Assembly (NCBI RefSeq): GCF_003259745.1
Contig: NZ_QLMC01000002.1
Span: forward strand, 546,272 to 610,271
DNA: 64,000 nucleotides
Reading direction: 5' to 3'
From: Larkinella arboricola
GTDB taxonomy: Bacteria; Bacteroidota; Bacteroidia; Cytophagales; Spirosomataceae
In this document: piece after piece, positions 41,282 to 50,739 of the stretch
How positions within the stretch are numbered: position 1 is the stretch's first letter
Layout of the letters: each line of letters opens with the position of its first letter
Program-made: the position numbers and the translations under genes
The notes under the pieces: model-generated
The model's database searches: none
What the model was told of the DNA's origin: nothing
Seen by the model: the letters and a program-made list of their open reading frames with translations, nothing else

Positions 41282-44200
41282 ATGGCAAAGCCTGAACTGC
41301 AAACCGATACATTGCTATCCATGTACCGCACCGCCTTTGAGACCATGAGCCAGGGCTTTTGCATACTGGAAAAAGTGCCTACCCCGGCGGATACCCCCAG
41401 TGATTTTCGCTATCTGCTGACCAATCCGGCCTTTGAGCAACAGTTTGAGCTTCGGGGAATCGTCGGTAAAACCATTCGGCAGGTCATATCGGAGGTTGAA
41501 GAGCGCATCGTGGCTTACTTTGATCAGGTGGCTCTCACGGGACAGCCGATTCAGTTTCAGGGGTATGTTGCTTCGCTCGACACCTGGATGGATGCTCAGG
41601 TAGTTCGGCTGGAGGGCTATGAACTGCCCCGGATTGCGGTGCGGTTTGATAACATTACCGAACGCAAAAAAGCCGAAGAAACGTTGCAGCTTAACCATCT
41701 CTGGCTGACCCTGGCCATGCGCAGTGCGGGAGCCGGGTGGGGCAGCTGGGACCTGGTAACCGGTAATATCGAATGGAGTGCCGAAGCCAAAGAAATCATC
41801 GGTTTAACCGCCAGTGAAGAGGCCCATACCGTTGAAAGCTGGTTGAGCAGGGTTCATCCCGAAGACCGCCCCAAAGTGGAAGCCGAGGCTGACGAAATGG
41901 TAACCCAGCGCAAAGAATTTGATTGTGAATACCGGGTTGTGCATGACGATGGACAGGTGCGCTGGTTACGCGGAACGGGCCGGTTGCTTTATGATAAAAC
42001 CGGAGCAGCCTACCGGAGTACCGGTTTAGTCATGGATATCACGGAGCGTAGGCAGATAGACCAGGCCCTGCGTCAATCGGAGGAGAAATACCGCTTACTG
42101 TTTCGCTCCATCGGTGAAGGATTCTGCCTGATCAAGCTCCGTTTTGACGACCAGGGGCAGGCGGTTGATTACCGTTTCCTGGACATGAATCATTCGTTTG
42201 AGAAGTTAACCGGTATTTATAATGGCGTAGGGCGCTGGATGCGGGACATTGAGCCCCGGATTGAGCAGCACTGGTTTGATATCTACGGCGAGGTGGCCAG
42301 AACGGGCCAGGACCGGCGCTTTGAGGCCCAGGCTGAGGCCCTGGGACGCTGGTATGACGTATACGCTTTTCGGGTCGGATCGCCCCGTGAGCATACCGTC
42401 GGTCTGCTGTTCAACGATATAACCCAACGCAAACGCCAGCAGGCCCATCAGGCGCTGTTAACCGATATCAGTGAAGCCATCATGAATCTGGCCGATAGCG
42501 ATACAATCCTGAACGTTGTCGGAGAAAAACTCACGGCCTTTTTTCCCATTTCCTCCTTTAGTGTCTGGAACATCCGGCCTGAGGACGATGATGTCTATCG
42601 GCGCTTCTGGTGGTCAAAAGATGCCCTGCCATTTCTGGAGAAAGCGAATCTTGCCGCATTCCTCAACCAGGATTCAATCCGGCACCTGCGCCGGGGCGAA
42701 GACTTTGTCATTACCGATACTCAAACCGATCCACGGGCCAACGCCGAGGCTTTCAAAGCCCTGAACATCGGCTCGTATGTAGGCCTGCCATACCGTCGGG
42801 AGGTAAGCTGGAGTTCGATGCTGGCCATCTTTTCGCCCGTCGCCTACGACTGGCGGCCCGACCAGATTGCCCTGCTGACCGATGTGATGAACCGGCTGCT
42901 GCCACGCATCGAACGCGCCCAGGCCGAGGAAGCCCTCAAAGCCAGCGAAGCCCGGTTGACAGCCGTATTCGAAAGCCTGCCCGTAGGGGTGGGGGTCGTA
43001 GATAATACAGGCAAGTTTATTCTTTCCAATCGTGAGTTGCATCGCTTTATACCGACAGGAATCATGCCCTCCCGAGATGCCGACCGGCAAGACCGTTGGC
43101 AGGCGTATCACCCGGATGGCCGCCGGTTGGAGCCGGAGGAATACCCCGGTGCCCGGGCACTGCGGGGTGAGCGGGTGGTGCCCGGTATTGAGATGCTTTA
43201 TACCCCGGATGAGGGACCTCCCATCTGGACCCGCGTGGCCGCCGTGCCGATCTGGGACGGTGAGGGCCGACTCAACGGGCAGGTAGGCATCATCACCGAT
43301 ATTAGTGAGCTAAAACAGGCGGAAGAGGCCCTGAAAGAAGCCAGCCGACGCAAGGACGAGTTTCTGGCCATGCTGGCCCATGAACTGCGCAACCCTTTGG
43401 CCAGCATCCGCCTGGGCATGGGGCTGCTGAGCTGGACGGACGAAACCGATCCGGTACTGGAGCAAACCGTGGGGCTGATCAATCAGCAGGTCGATCACCT
43501 GGTCCGGCTGGTCGATGAGCTGCTGGATGTGAGCCGAATCAGCCGGGGTAAAATAGAACTCAAGCCCGAGCGCGTTGAGCTGGGTGCTCTGGTGAAGAGT
43601 GCGGTAGAAGCCATTCGGCCGCAGTATGAAGCCCTGGACAAACCGCTCCATCTGACGCCTTGTCCGCTACCGCTCTTTGTGCAGGGTGATCCGACCCGAC
43701 TGGCGCAGGTGGTAACCAATCTGTTGACCAATGGGCTGCGGTATACGGGTTTGCACGGGCAGGTGTGGATAAGCTTGAGGGCCAAAGGGCAGGAAGCGGT
43801 TCTGCGGGTGGCCGACAACGGCATTGGGTTAGCCCCGGACCAGTTAACGGCTATTTTTGAATTATTTGTCCAGGTGGATGTGTCCCTGGCTCGTTCGCAG
43901 GGTGGGCTGGGCATTGGCTTAACGCTGGTTAAGCGGCTGGTGGAAATGCACGGGGGGCGGGTGGAAGCCCGTAGCCCGGGCTTAGGTCAGGGCAGTGAGT
44001 TTGTGGTGTACCTGCCGCTTCTGGAAAAGCCCCAGCAAAACAGGGACGCAGCCACGGCTACGACGGCTTCAAAGCCCTCCCGCCATCGGATTCTGGTGAT
44101 CGACGATAATCCGGGGCTGGCTTTTATGTTGTCGCAAACGCTCAAGATGAGAGGGTATGAGGTCCATACCCAGCATAGTGGACGGGAGGGGATCAAAGCC

Positions 44201-44434
44201 GCTGAAGAGCTTCGTCCAACCGTCATTCTGTGCGATATTGGTATGCCCGAGCTGGATGGGTACGAAACCTGCCAGCTGATTCGCCAACAGCCCTGGGGGC
44301 AGGACGTGCTGATCATCGCTGTTACCGGTTATGGGCAGGAAGACGACAAACGGCGCGCCAAAGAAGCCGGTTTTAATGAGCATCTGCTTAAACCCGTTGA
44401 CATGGGGGCGCTGATTCGATTACTGGAAGAATAG
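41282..44434 (+). CDS. Hybrid sensor histidine kinase with PAS and GAF domains
   Basis: Start chosen at ATG 41282, where the PAS-like sequence begins; the frame upstream to 41108 is not protein-like. The 1050 residues contain several PAS/PAC units (for example WGSWDLVTGNIEW and YRLLFRSIGEGFCLI), a GAF domain (about 395-545), a further PAS (LTAVFESLPVGVGVV), HisKA with the phospho-acceptor His700 (AHELRNP), an HATPase domain (NLLTNGLRYTG), and a C-terminal receiver with Asp985 (ILCDIGMPELDG). No membrane helices, so a cytosolic sensor. No output regulator gene is adjacent, so the receiver acts as relay or output. Stimulus unknown. Confidence 0.9.
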   Translation: MAKPELQTDTLLSMYRTAFETMSQGFCILEKVPTPADTPSDFRYLLTNPAFEQQFELRGIVGKTIRQVISEVEERIVAYFDQVALTGQPIQFQGYVASLDTWMDAQVVRLEGYELPRIAVRFDNITERKKAEETLQLNHLWLTLAMRSAGAGWGSWDLVTGNIEWSAEAKEIIGLTASEEAHTVESWLSRVHPEDRPKVEAEADEMVTQRKEFDCEYRVVHDDGQVRWLRGTGRLLYDKTGAAYRSTGLVMDITERRQIDQALRQSEEKYRLLFRSIGEGFCLIKLRFDDQGQAVDYRFLDMNHSFEKLTGIYNGVGRWMRDIEPRIEQHWFDIYGEVARTGQDRRFEAQAEALGRWYDVYAFRVGSPREHTVGLLFNDITQRKRQQAHQALLTDISEAIMNLADSDTILNVVGEKLTAFFPISSFSVWNIRPEDDDVYRRFWWSKDALPFLEKANLAAFLNQDSIRHLRRGEDFVITDTQTDPRANAEAFKALNIGSYVGLPYRREVSWSSMLAIFSPVAYDWRPDQIALLTDVMNRLLPRIERAQAEEALKASEARLTAVFESLPVGVGVVDNTGKFILSNRELHRFIPTGIMPSRDADRQDRWQAYHPDGRRLEPEEYPGARALRGERVVPGIEMLYTPDEGPPIWTRVAAVPIWDGEGRLNGQVGIITDISELKQAEEALKEASRRKDEFLAMLAHELRNPLASIRLGMGLLSWTDETDPVLEQTVGLINQQVDHLVRLVDELLDVSRISRGKIELKPERVELGALVKSAVEAIRPQYEALDKPLHLTPCPLPLFVQGDPTRLAQVVTNLLTNGLRYTGLHGQVWISLRAKGQEAVLRVADNGIGLAPDQLTAIFELFVQVDVSLARSQGGLGIGLTLVKRLVEMHGGRVEARSPGLGQGSEFVVYLPLLEKPQQNRDAATATTASKPSRHRILVIDDNPGLAFMLSQTLKMRGYEVHTQHSGREGIKAAEELRPTVILCDIGMPELDGYETCQLIRQQPWGQDVLIIAVTGYGQEDDKRRAKEAGFNEHLLKPVDMGALIRLLEE

Positions 44435-44504
44435 GATTTCGGTATCGTTTTCTGAAAGGAACTTTCGGCCGGTCGGTAGGAGACAAGCAGAATAAAAGAA
44501 AGAT

Positions 44505-44527
44505 CAAATTCTGATTGAATTTGGTAA
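44505..44527 (+). promoter_or_regulatory. Putative autoregulatory AraC site before the AraC gene
   Basis: Contains TTGAATTTGGTAA (44515-44527), the same 13-mer found twice before the SDR gene. Here a partner half CAAATTC (44505-44511) makes it an inverted repeat with GAATTTG (44517-44523), 5-base spacer. A -7-like TAATTTTA (44525-44532) overlaps it, which suggests repression of its own promoter. Confidence 0.6.
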
Positions 44528-44536
44528 TTTTACTTC

Positions 44537-45439
44537 ATGCAAAAGCCCGAAAGCCTCGAAGAGTTTTACCAGCACAACTTTCAGGAAAAACCCCATACGG
44601 TACAACCGGCGATGGGACAGGTCAATGTGTTTCGCATGGAAGACTCGTTGACACCCAATGCCAGCCCGGTTCAATATAGCCGACGGGATTTTTATAAGAT
44701 TACCCTCATCCGTGGGCGGAATGCCTATCACTACGCCGATAAAAGCATCGAGATCAATGGGCCGACCCTGGTGTTTTTTAACCCTCAGGTGCCTTATACC
44801 TGGGAGCCCCTGTCGAACGATACAACCGGATTTTTCTGCATTTTTCGTGAATCCTTCTTTAGTGGCAGGTTTAACACCGGCCTAATCGACCTGCCCCTGT
44901 TCAGGCCCGGCGGTAAACCGGCCTACGCCCTGGATGCCGCTCAGGACAGGGAGGTAAGTGGACTTTATGAGAAAATGCTGGCCGAGATAGACTCCGACTA
45001 CGCCCTGAAATATGACCTAATTCGGAATTATGTATCCGAACTGATCCATTATGCCCTGAAGCTGCGGCCCTCCGATGCTCCTCACCAACACCCCGATGCG
45101 CGGTCCAGGCTGACAGCCGTGTTTCTCGAACTCCTCGAGCGGCAGTTTCCCATTGAATCGCCCACCCGGCGGTTTGTTCTTCGCTCGGCGAATGATTTTG
45201 CCCGCCAGCTTTCGGTCCACGTCAACCACCTCAACCGCTGCGTGCGCGACACGACGGGCAAAACCACCACCGACCACATTGCCAACCGGCTGGCCAGTGA
45301 AGCCAAAGCCCTGCTCCGCCATACAGACTGGAACATTGCTGAGATTGGCTACAGCCTCGGTTTTGACGAACCGGCCCATTTTACCTATTTCTTCAAGAAA
45401 AGAACCGGCCTGCCTCCGTCGGCTTTTCGGCATGTTTGA
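44537..45439 (+). CDS. AraC-family transcriptional regulator
   Basis: 300 residues. N-terminal cupin-like sensor domain (ITLIRGRNAYHYADKSIEINGPTLVFFNP is its core) and a C-terminal double helix-turn-helix (about 205-298) ending SLGFDEPAHFTYFFKKRTGLPPSAFR, the canonical AraC signature. It is followed by an SDR gene on the same strand after a gap holding two direct copies of a 13-bp box; a third copy lies before its own start. This is the common Bacteroidota arrangement of an AraC regulator beside the SDR it controls. Inducer unknown. Confidence 0.9.
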   Translation: MQKPESLEEFYQHNFQEKPHTVQPAMGQVNVFRMEDSLTPNASPVQYSRRDFYKITLIRGRNAYHYADKSIEINGPTLVFFNPQVPYTWEPLSNDTTGFFCIFRESFFSGRFNTGLIDLPLFRPGGKPAYALDAAQDREVSGLYEKMLAEIDSDYALKYDLIRNYVSELIHYALKLRPSDAPHQHPDARSRLTAVFLELLERQFPIESPTRRFVLRSANDFARQLSVHVNHLNRCVRDTTGKTTTDHIANRLASEAKALLRHTDWNIAEIGYSLGFDEPAHFTYFFKKRTGLPPSAFRHV

Positions 45440-45469
45440 ATTTGGTAAGTATCGGCTTGAATTTGGTAA
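45436..45469 (+). promoter_or_regulatory. Putative AraC activation site: two direct repeats before the SDR gene
   Basis: TTGAATTTGGTAA occurs at 45436-45448 (overlapping the AraC stop codon) and 45457-45469, 21 bp start to start, two helical turns, the spacing of the half-sites in classic AraC operators. The second copy ends 22 bases before the -7 box at 45492, consistent with activation. Confidence 0.65.
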
Positions 45470-45491
45470 ACCCGTCCCCTGAATGTACGTC

Positions 45492-45499
45492 TACCTTTG
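45492..45499 (+). promoter_or_regulatory. -7 promoter box of the SDR gene
   Basis: TACCTTTG, an exact match to the Bacteroidota TAnnTTTG consensus, 40 bases before the ATG at 45539. A clear -33 TTG at the optimal distance is missing, as expected for an activator-dependent promoter. Confidence 0.65.
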
Positions 45500-45538
45500 C
45501 CAGCGACAAACAAGCATCGTTTTAGACAATTAACAATC

Positions 45539-46399
45539 ATGGACAATCAACCAGTGTGGTTTATCACGGGAGCTTCCAAAGGCTTCGGACTTGAATTAGT
45601 CGGTCAGTTATTGCAAAAAGGTCATCGGGTAGCGGCTACCTCCCGGAACGTGGCTGAACTGCGCCGGGCCGTGGGGGCCGAAACCGCCGATTTTTTGCCG
45701 TTGGCCGTCGATTTGACGGACGAAACGAGCGTTGCTCAGGCCATTCAGGATACGACAGAGCAATTCGGACGGATTGATGTGGTGGTCAATAATGCGGGCT
45801 ATGGTCAGTTGGGTAGTCTGGAAGAACTAACCGACGAGGAGGCTCGGGCCAATTTTGAGGTCAATGTGTTCGGTACGCTGAACGTCATCCGGCAGGTGAT
45901 GCCGCAGTTGCGCAGGCAGCAGTCGGGGCATATCCTTAATTTCTCTTCCATTGCCGGTATTATGGGCAGTTTTCCGGGCTGGGGCATCTATTGTGCCACC
46001 AAATTTGCCGTCGAAGGCTTATCCGAATCGCTGGCGGCAGAAGTGGCACCGTTTGGGATTAAGGTAACGATCGTAGCACCGGGTTATTTCCGAACCAATT
46101 TTCTGAAGTCGGGTTCCATAAAACTCGCCGAAAACAAGCTGGATGAATACCGTCTGGTGCGGGAATCGGAGGCTTATCATCATCAATTGCAACAGGATGG
46201 CAGCCAGCCGGGTGACCCGGTGAAGGCAGCAGCGGCCCTGATTCGGATAGTGGCCGAGCCAAACCCGCCCCTGCACCTGTTGCTGGGACAGGATGCCTAT
46301 CATCTGGCTGATCTGAAAATCAAGGCGTTGCAGGATGATATGGCACAGTGGAAAGCCGTGTCGCTATCCACCGGTTTTGCTGAACCGCTCCAGGCGTAA
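45539..46399 (+). CDS. Short-chain dehydrogenase/reductase (SDR)
   Basis: Start at ATG 45539 (MDNQPVWFITGASKGFG); the longer frame to 45497 crosses the leader. 286 residues, classical SDR: cofactor loop TGASKGFG (10-17), NNAGYGQLG, the catalytic Ser in NFSSIAG and Tyr-xxx-Lys in YCATK. An Asn-Ala-Gly core and Arg after the second strand (TSRN) point to NADPH. Substrate unknown. The promoter has two AraC-type boxes upstream, so expression is probably controlled by the adjacent regulator. Ended by a hairpin. Confidence 0.92.
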   Translation: MDNQPVWFITGASKGFGLELVGQLLQKGHRVAATSRNVAELRRAVGAETADFLPLAVDLTDETSVAQAIQDTTEQFGRIDVVVNNAGYGQLGSLEELTDEEARANFEVNVFGTLNVIRQVMPQLRRQQSGHILNFSSIAGIMGSFPGWGIYCATKFAVEGLSESLAAEVAPFGIKVTIVAPGYFRTNFLKSGSIKLAENKLDEYRLVRESEAYHHQLQQDGSQPGDPVKAAAALIRIVAEPNPPLHLLLGQDAYHLADLKIKALQDDMAQWKAVSLSTGFAEPLQA

Positions 46400-46415
46400 C
46401 GCTTCAACACCGAAC

Positions 46416-46454
46416 AAAACCGGGTTAGAAGAGACTCTCTTTTAACCCGGTTTT
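46416..46454 (+). terminator. Terminator of the SDR gene
   Basis: 12-bp perfect stem AAAACCGGGTTA (46416-46427) with TAACCCGGTTTT (46443-46454), with AGAGA/TCTCT extending inward. It ends in TTTT and starts 17 bases after the stop. Confidence 0.85.
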
Positions 46455-46526
46455 ACTTTGATCTGAAAAATAATCTAGCCATTCACGACTTGTTTTCGGA
46501 ACTTTGCGGGCCAAAACCAGTCAATA

Positions 46527-46835
46527 ATGAACTACCAGCCGTTACCCCCTCCGGAAAAATACCGTCTTCTTGACCATTCTGTTCGTCTGGTCTGGGAAAA
46601 CCTGACCCATGCCCAGATCAATTGGTTGATAAAACAGTCGTTTTATTTCAAGGATTTTCTTTTTGCTGATCTGCCCTATTACGGTCAGGTTTTTTCGCTC
46701 GACATCAAGATTGGTCCGGACCAGCTAACCACCCTGTATTTTCCGAAAGCCGAGGTCGGTACGATGACGGACGAAATGATTCGCCAGATCATTGAGGAGT
46801 TGGCCAGTCTGCCCGCCGAATTGCAACCGTGCTGA
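46527..46835 (+). CDS. Hypothetical protein
   Basis: 102 residues, no signal or membrane helix. It starts MNYQPLPPPEKYRLLDHSVR and has aromatic-rich LIKQSFYFKDFLFADLPYYG. I recognise no family. The frame has good protein-like composition, an ATG, and a possible promoter box (GAACTTTGC, 46498-46506) 20 bases upstream, so it is likely real. It converges with the DoxX gene with an 11-base gap. Confidence 0.6.
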   Translation: MNYQPLPPPEKYRLLDHSVRLVWENLTHAQINWLIKQSFYFKDFLFADLPYYGQVFSLDIKIGPDQLTTLYFPKAEVGTMTDEMIRQIIEELASLPAELQPC

Positions 46836-46846
46836 CGGGGTACTAG

Positions 46847-47239
46847 TTAGCCTCGTTTCTGGCGGCTGGCATCCAGACTCCAGATGCCGGGGCCCTGGGT
46901 GACGATGTACAAAAACAAGAAGCAGAACATTAAAGCTAACTCACCTTTGTTGAGCAGCGGAACAGGGCCTTGCGGAATGTGAGCCATGAAATAGGCTACG
47001 GCCATCTGACCACTGGCTACAAAAGCCGCTGCGCGGGTAAACAGGCCGAAGGCAATCAGCAGGCCACCTACCAATTCAACGATGCCGGCAAAGCCCATGA
47101 GCGAAACCAGCGGTACGGGGTCACCCCCGCCGGGAATCCCAAAAAGCTTTTGGCTGCCGTGCATGGCAAACAACAAACCGGCTACGATACGTAGCAAAGC
47201 GTAGAAATAAGGAGCGTACTGACTGAGGCTTCTTTCCAT
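46847..47239 (-). CDS. DoxX-family membrane protein
   Basis: 130 residues with four predicted membrane helices. RIVAGLLFAMHGSQKLFG at the start, GFAGIVELVGGLLIAFGLFTR and ALMFCFLFLYI are typical of the DoxX/SURF4 family. Family members are linked to redox stress and to quinone or thiosulfate oxidation in some bacteria; the specific role here is unknown. Start ATG 47239 gives MERSLSQYAPYFYALLRI. No operon partner on the same strand within 100 bases. Confidence 0.88.
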   Translation of the reverse strand: MERSLSQYAPYFYALLRIVAGLLFAMHGSQKLFGIPGGGDPVPLVSLMGFAGIVELVGGLLIAFGLFTRAAAFVASGQMAVAYFMAHIPQGPVPLLNKGELALMFCFLFLYIVTQGPGIWSLDASRQKRG

Positions 47240-47347
47240 GACGGATGCGGTTTAAAGGTTGACTGATGGAACAACAAGAAGAGTCCGTAATATAGACATG
47301 ATCTGTCTGAAAACCTGATTATTCCCGCAGGCGTAGGAACAAAAAAC

Positions 47348-48436
47348 TTACCACCGTTTGAGCAATACCCTTGCTTTTCGAAGCTGGCGGTCGGCTTTTG
47401 CGCGTAATTGCTCGTGGTAAATAAACCAGCCCCCTAATGACCCAAGCAGACTTCCCAGGGTAATATCGATGAACCGGGCAAAGATCAACTCCGAGGGGGT
47501 ATAGGAAAGCACACTGCCTGCTTCCGTTAACAGTATCGTCATAGGGGTAATGAAGATCACGGCCAGCGTATAATGACGGAGCACTAACATCTCGATAACG
47601 AACTGGAGTACAATAATACTTATGCAAAGAATCAGGGGTGTCAAACTGACCAGCAGCAACCCCCAGCAGAGTCCTAATCCGATTAAGGTGCCCAGAATGC
47701 GATGAAAACTTCGTTGCCAGACATGGCGCAGGCTTACGCCCTGCATAACAGCCGCACAGGAGACGGGAATCCAGTAGGGGTTTTTTAACTCAAGCCAGTG
47801 ACCAATCAGCAGCGACAGCAGCAGAAAAATACCAACAATACCCGATTCGATCAGGTCGGTATGTTGAATTTTTGTGGAGATAGGGCCTAGGCTCAATTGC
47901 GTTTGGGCGGTTTTTTTGTACGTTAATAGAAGGCTATAGACAAAAGCCAGAAAACAGGCAATCATCGTTCCGATCCCCAGCAGGCCAATTCGTTCGGGGA
48001 TGGTTTCCAGATGAAAAGGCATACAGCTCGCCATCGACGCGATCATGATAAAAAAGAAACTTCTGGGCGGTTTGAGCCGGATACTCGTAACCACCCAATG
48101 AACGCAAAAGGAAAAAACGCCAAATACGAACGCGGACACGTATGGGTTAAAACTAAAGCAAACCCCAATGGCGAACGAAATCATGAAGCCAAAGGAACAC
48201 GCCAGCAGCGTAATCATCCGGTTAGCCAGCGAAGAGGGGGGCATGTGGAGGATTACGAGTCCGCCTAAGCTCGATAAGGCTCCGTAAGCCATATTACCGA
48301 GGTACCATCCCACCAGTAAGGGAATGCCAGAACCCAGACAAACCAGCAAGGGGATATGCCACAGACGCTCCGTTTTCTTTAATTCAAACAGTATTTTTAC
48401 CTCCTGGCGGATTAAACCCATGACTGACGTATTCAT
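47348..48436 (-). CDS. FUSC-family membrane protein
   Basis: Start set at ATG 48436 (MNTSVMGLIRQEV); 362 residues. Two blocks of hydrophobic helices, the second containing PYWIPVSCAAVMQG and HRILGTLIGLGLCW, as in fusaric-acid resistance / YccS-like FUSC transporters. These are thought to export aromatic acids or to stabilise the envelope. It is about half the length of YccS-type proteins, because the soluble middle domain is absent, as in many Bacteroidota relatives. The Na+/H+ antiporter gene lies just upstream on the same strand. Confidence 0.8.
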   Translation of the reverse strand: MNTSVMGLIRQEVKILFELKKTERLWHIPLLVCLGSGIPLLVGWYLGNMAYGALSSLGGLVILHMPPSSLANRMITLLACSFGFMISFAIGVCFSFNPYVSAFVFGVFSFCVHWVVTSIRLKPPRSFFFIMIASMASCMPFHLETIPERIGLLGIGTMIACFLAFVYSLLLTYKKTAQTQLSLGPISTKIQHTDLIESGIVGIFLLLSLLIGHWLELKNPYWIPVSCAAVMQGVSLRHVWQRSFHRILGTLIGLGLCWGLLLVSLTPLILCISIIVLQFVIEMLVLRHYTLAVIFITPMTILLTEAGSVLSYTPSELIFARFIDITLGSLLGSLGGWFIYHEQLRAKADRQLRKARVLLKRW

Positions 48437-48587
48437 AGCCTGATTACCTTCGACCCGTAACAAAATTCCCCATTATGCCTTCCCGGGCGTTATCCTTTCA
48501 ATACCTGCGGTTGCCGGCAATACTACAAAGCAATACCGTTTGTTTATCGCTATTCCGTGCCTGTAAAGGATTCATCGGATACGGCTT

Positions 48588-50225
48588 CTACTCACCGGCG
48601 GATTGGTCCCAGGCGTCGAGCCGAGCCATTTCCAGATCCAGGCGACGTTCTGCCGCCCGCAACACATCATCACTGAAGCGGTTTTCTCTGGCCAACTCGA
48701 CAAGAAGGGCCTGCTGGTATTCACTCAGGGTGCGCTCAGCCGTCCGCATTTCGTTAACCGAAGAATGGTCTCCAGCGGGGTTTGAGGCCGGTTCTGCTTC
48801 GTTGAGCGTAGCGCCGAGTTCGTTAACCAGCAGTTGATACCGTCGGATAAGGGCTTGTTTATGCCCGCCGGACAAGGGCATTGGAAAGTCATGTTCCAGG
48901 TACTTCAGCGCCCGGCTGGCCAGCAATAATTCAAGCGATTGGGCCTCCCGTGCCTGTTCGTTCTGGGGCTTTACACCCAGCAGCCGCACGAGCAGCGGTA
49001 AGGTCAGCCCCTGGAGCACCAGCGTAACCAGGATTACCACGAAGGCCAGAAACAGAATCAGTGGACGTTGCGGAAACAACTGACCATTGGCCAGCGTGAG
49101 CGGCAGAGCCAGTGCGGTGGCCAGTGAGATGACCCCCCGGGTTCCGGTCCAGGCGACAATCAGCACGTTACGCCAGTCGATTTCATTCGGTTGCTTATTG
49201 GGGTCTGACGCCGTGCCGTTCGTCGAAGCCGACCTTCCCAGTAGACGAGGATAGTACGTGCTGAAAAACACCCACAAAATCCGAATGACAATGGTGACGA
49301 CGCTGACGGCAACACTATACAGCGCCAGTTGCTCAACCGTGTAACCGCGCAAACCCTCCACAATCGCCGGGAGCTGCAATCCGATCAGGATAAAAACGAT
49401 CCCTTCGAGCAAAAAAATGGTAGTGTCCCAGACGGCTCTGGATTCCAGGCGGGCCTGGGGAGAAAACACTTCCGGTGCACGCCGGGTAATCAGCAGACCG
49501 GTGCAGACAACGGCCAGAATGCCGGATGTGTGTACATGTTCTGCGGCTAAGAAGGCCAGATAAGGAGCCAGTAAGGTCAGGCTGGTTTGGATGGTGGCAC
49601 TCGATATTCTTCGCAGCACCAGCGCCAGCAACCAACCCAGTACACCGCCGATCAGCATACCGCCCCCGGCCACGAACAGAAATTGCAGACTGGCCTGCCA
49701 AAGCACAAAGCTGCCGGTCATCACGGCGGCTACGGCATACCGGTAGGCGATCAGGGCGGAGGCATCGTTGAGCAGACTTTCGCCTTCCAGAATGGCAATA
49801 ACCCGTTTGTTTAGCCCAAGCCCCTTAATGATGCTGTTAGCGGCCACCGCGTCCGGGGGCGAAACAATGGCCCCCAGCACGAAAGCGAGCGGCCAGCTAA
49901 AACCCGGAATCACGTAGTAGGCAGCAATGGCTACAGCCGTTGTGGTGAAAAACACCAGGGTAACGGCCAGCGTAGTGATTGGCCGAATGGAATGCGTAAA
50001 CTCCTGCCAGGAGGTTTTGGAGGCTGCATCGTAGAGCAGTGGGGGAAGGAAGATCACCAGTGCTACGTCAGGATCCAGAGCCAGATTGGGCAAAAAAGGC
50101 ACGAACCCGATCAATAATCCACTGGCAACCAGTAGGATGGGGTAAGGCAGTCGTATTTTGTCGGCCATAGCCGACAAACCGAGCAATATGGCTAGAATAA
50201 AGATGACGGTTTCAAAGTGTGCCAT
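48588..50225 (-). CDS. CPA1-type Na+/H+ antiporter
   Basis: 545 residues with 12 or more helices. SPPDAVAANSIIKGLGLNK and EGESLLNDASALIAYR are the signature helices of NhaP/CPA1 exchangers, with the conserved Asp of LLNDA on the ion-binding helix. A long cytosolic C-terminal region (LGVKPQNEQAREAQSLELL to the end) is predicted helical and may be regulatory. It exchanges Na+ or K+ for protons. It is upstream of and in the same direction as the FUSC gene, with a 151-base gap. Confidence 0.9.
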   Translation of the reverse strand: MAHFETVIFILAILLGLSAMADKIRLPYPILLVASGLLIGFVPFLPNLALDPDVALVIFLPPLLYDAASKTSWQEFTHSIRPITTLAVTLVFFTTTAVAIAAYYVIPGFSWPLAFVLGAIVSPPDAVAANSIIKGLGLNKRVIAILEGESLLNDASALIAYRYAVAAVMTGSFVLWQASLQFLFVAGGGMLIGGVLGWLLALVLRRISSATIQTSLTLLAPYLAFLAAEHVHTSGILAVVCTGLLITRRAPEVFSPQARLESRAVWDTTIFLLEGIVFILIGLQLPAIVEGLRGYTVEQLALYSVAVSVVTIVIRILWVFFSTYYPRLLGRSASTNGTASDPNKQPNEIDWRNVLIVAWTGTRGVISLATALALPLTLANGQLFPQRPLILFLAFVVILVTLVLQGLTLPLLVRLLGVKPQNEQAREAQSLELLLASRALKYLEHDFPMPLSGGHKQALIRRYQLLVNELGATLNEAEPASNPAGDHSSVNEMRTAERTLSEYQQALLVELARENRFSDDVLRAAERRLDLEMARLDAWDQSAGE

Positions 50226-50739
50226 GGGTTGCGGTTTGATGTGATAAAGCGGTTCTGTTTTTAGCTCGTTTGCCTTTTAATGGACCTTCCACAGGGTGCT
50301 GACCAGGTCAAGGCTGAGCTTTAGCCCTCTTCCGGATTAAAGAAGGGGTGACCGGTATGCCGCTCGAAACCATAGGCGCTGCCCTACGAAGGCATAACAA
50401 TAACCTTCTATTCTCACGTTGGGTTTATGCGGTCCAGTTGGGAAATAGTAAAATGAACATCGTATCAGTGAGCGTGTAGTACGCCGAAATAGCCTTTCTA
50501 CTTTTGCCGTTGGCTCAATAAGGTGTGGTTTGTTGGCGGAAAGGGCTTATCTTCAGTGTGTTATCGGATTTTCGGGGCGGTGATTCGGTTGCTATTACCT
50601 GGTTCAGGCATCCAGCCAAAGCGGGCTTTTCCTGAAAATCCTTGCTGGGGTCCAGGAGGCTCCTTCCGGCGGCCTGAAGGGACAGGGCGCTTAATTGGCA
50701 AAACGTTAAGAATGAAGACTTAAACGCTACCTCTCGAGT
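50226..50739. other. Intergenic region upstream of the methyltransferase
   Basis: Contains an exact TAnnTTTG box TACTTTTG at 50499-50506, about 235 bases before the methyltransferase start, which may be its promoter. A 66-codon frame (50523-50723) is not protein-like. The sequence YGFERHTGHPFF can be read on minus near 50350-50390 but is interrupted by stops, so possibly a gene relic. Confidence 0.4.
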
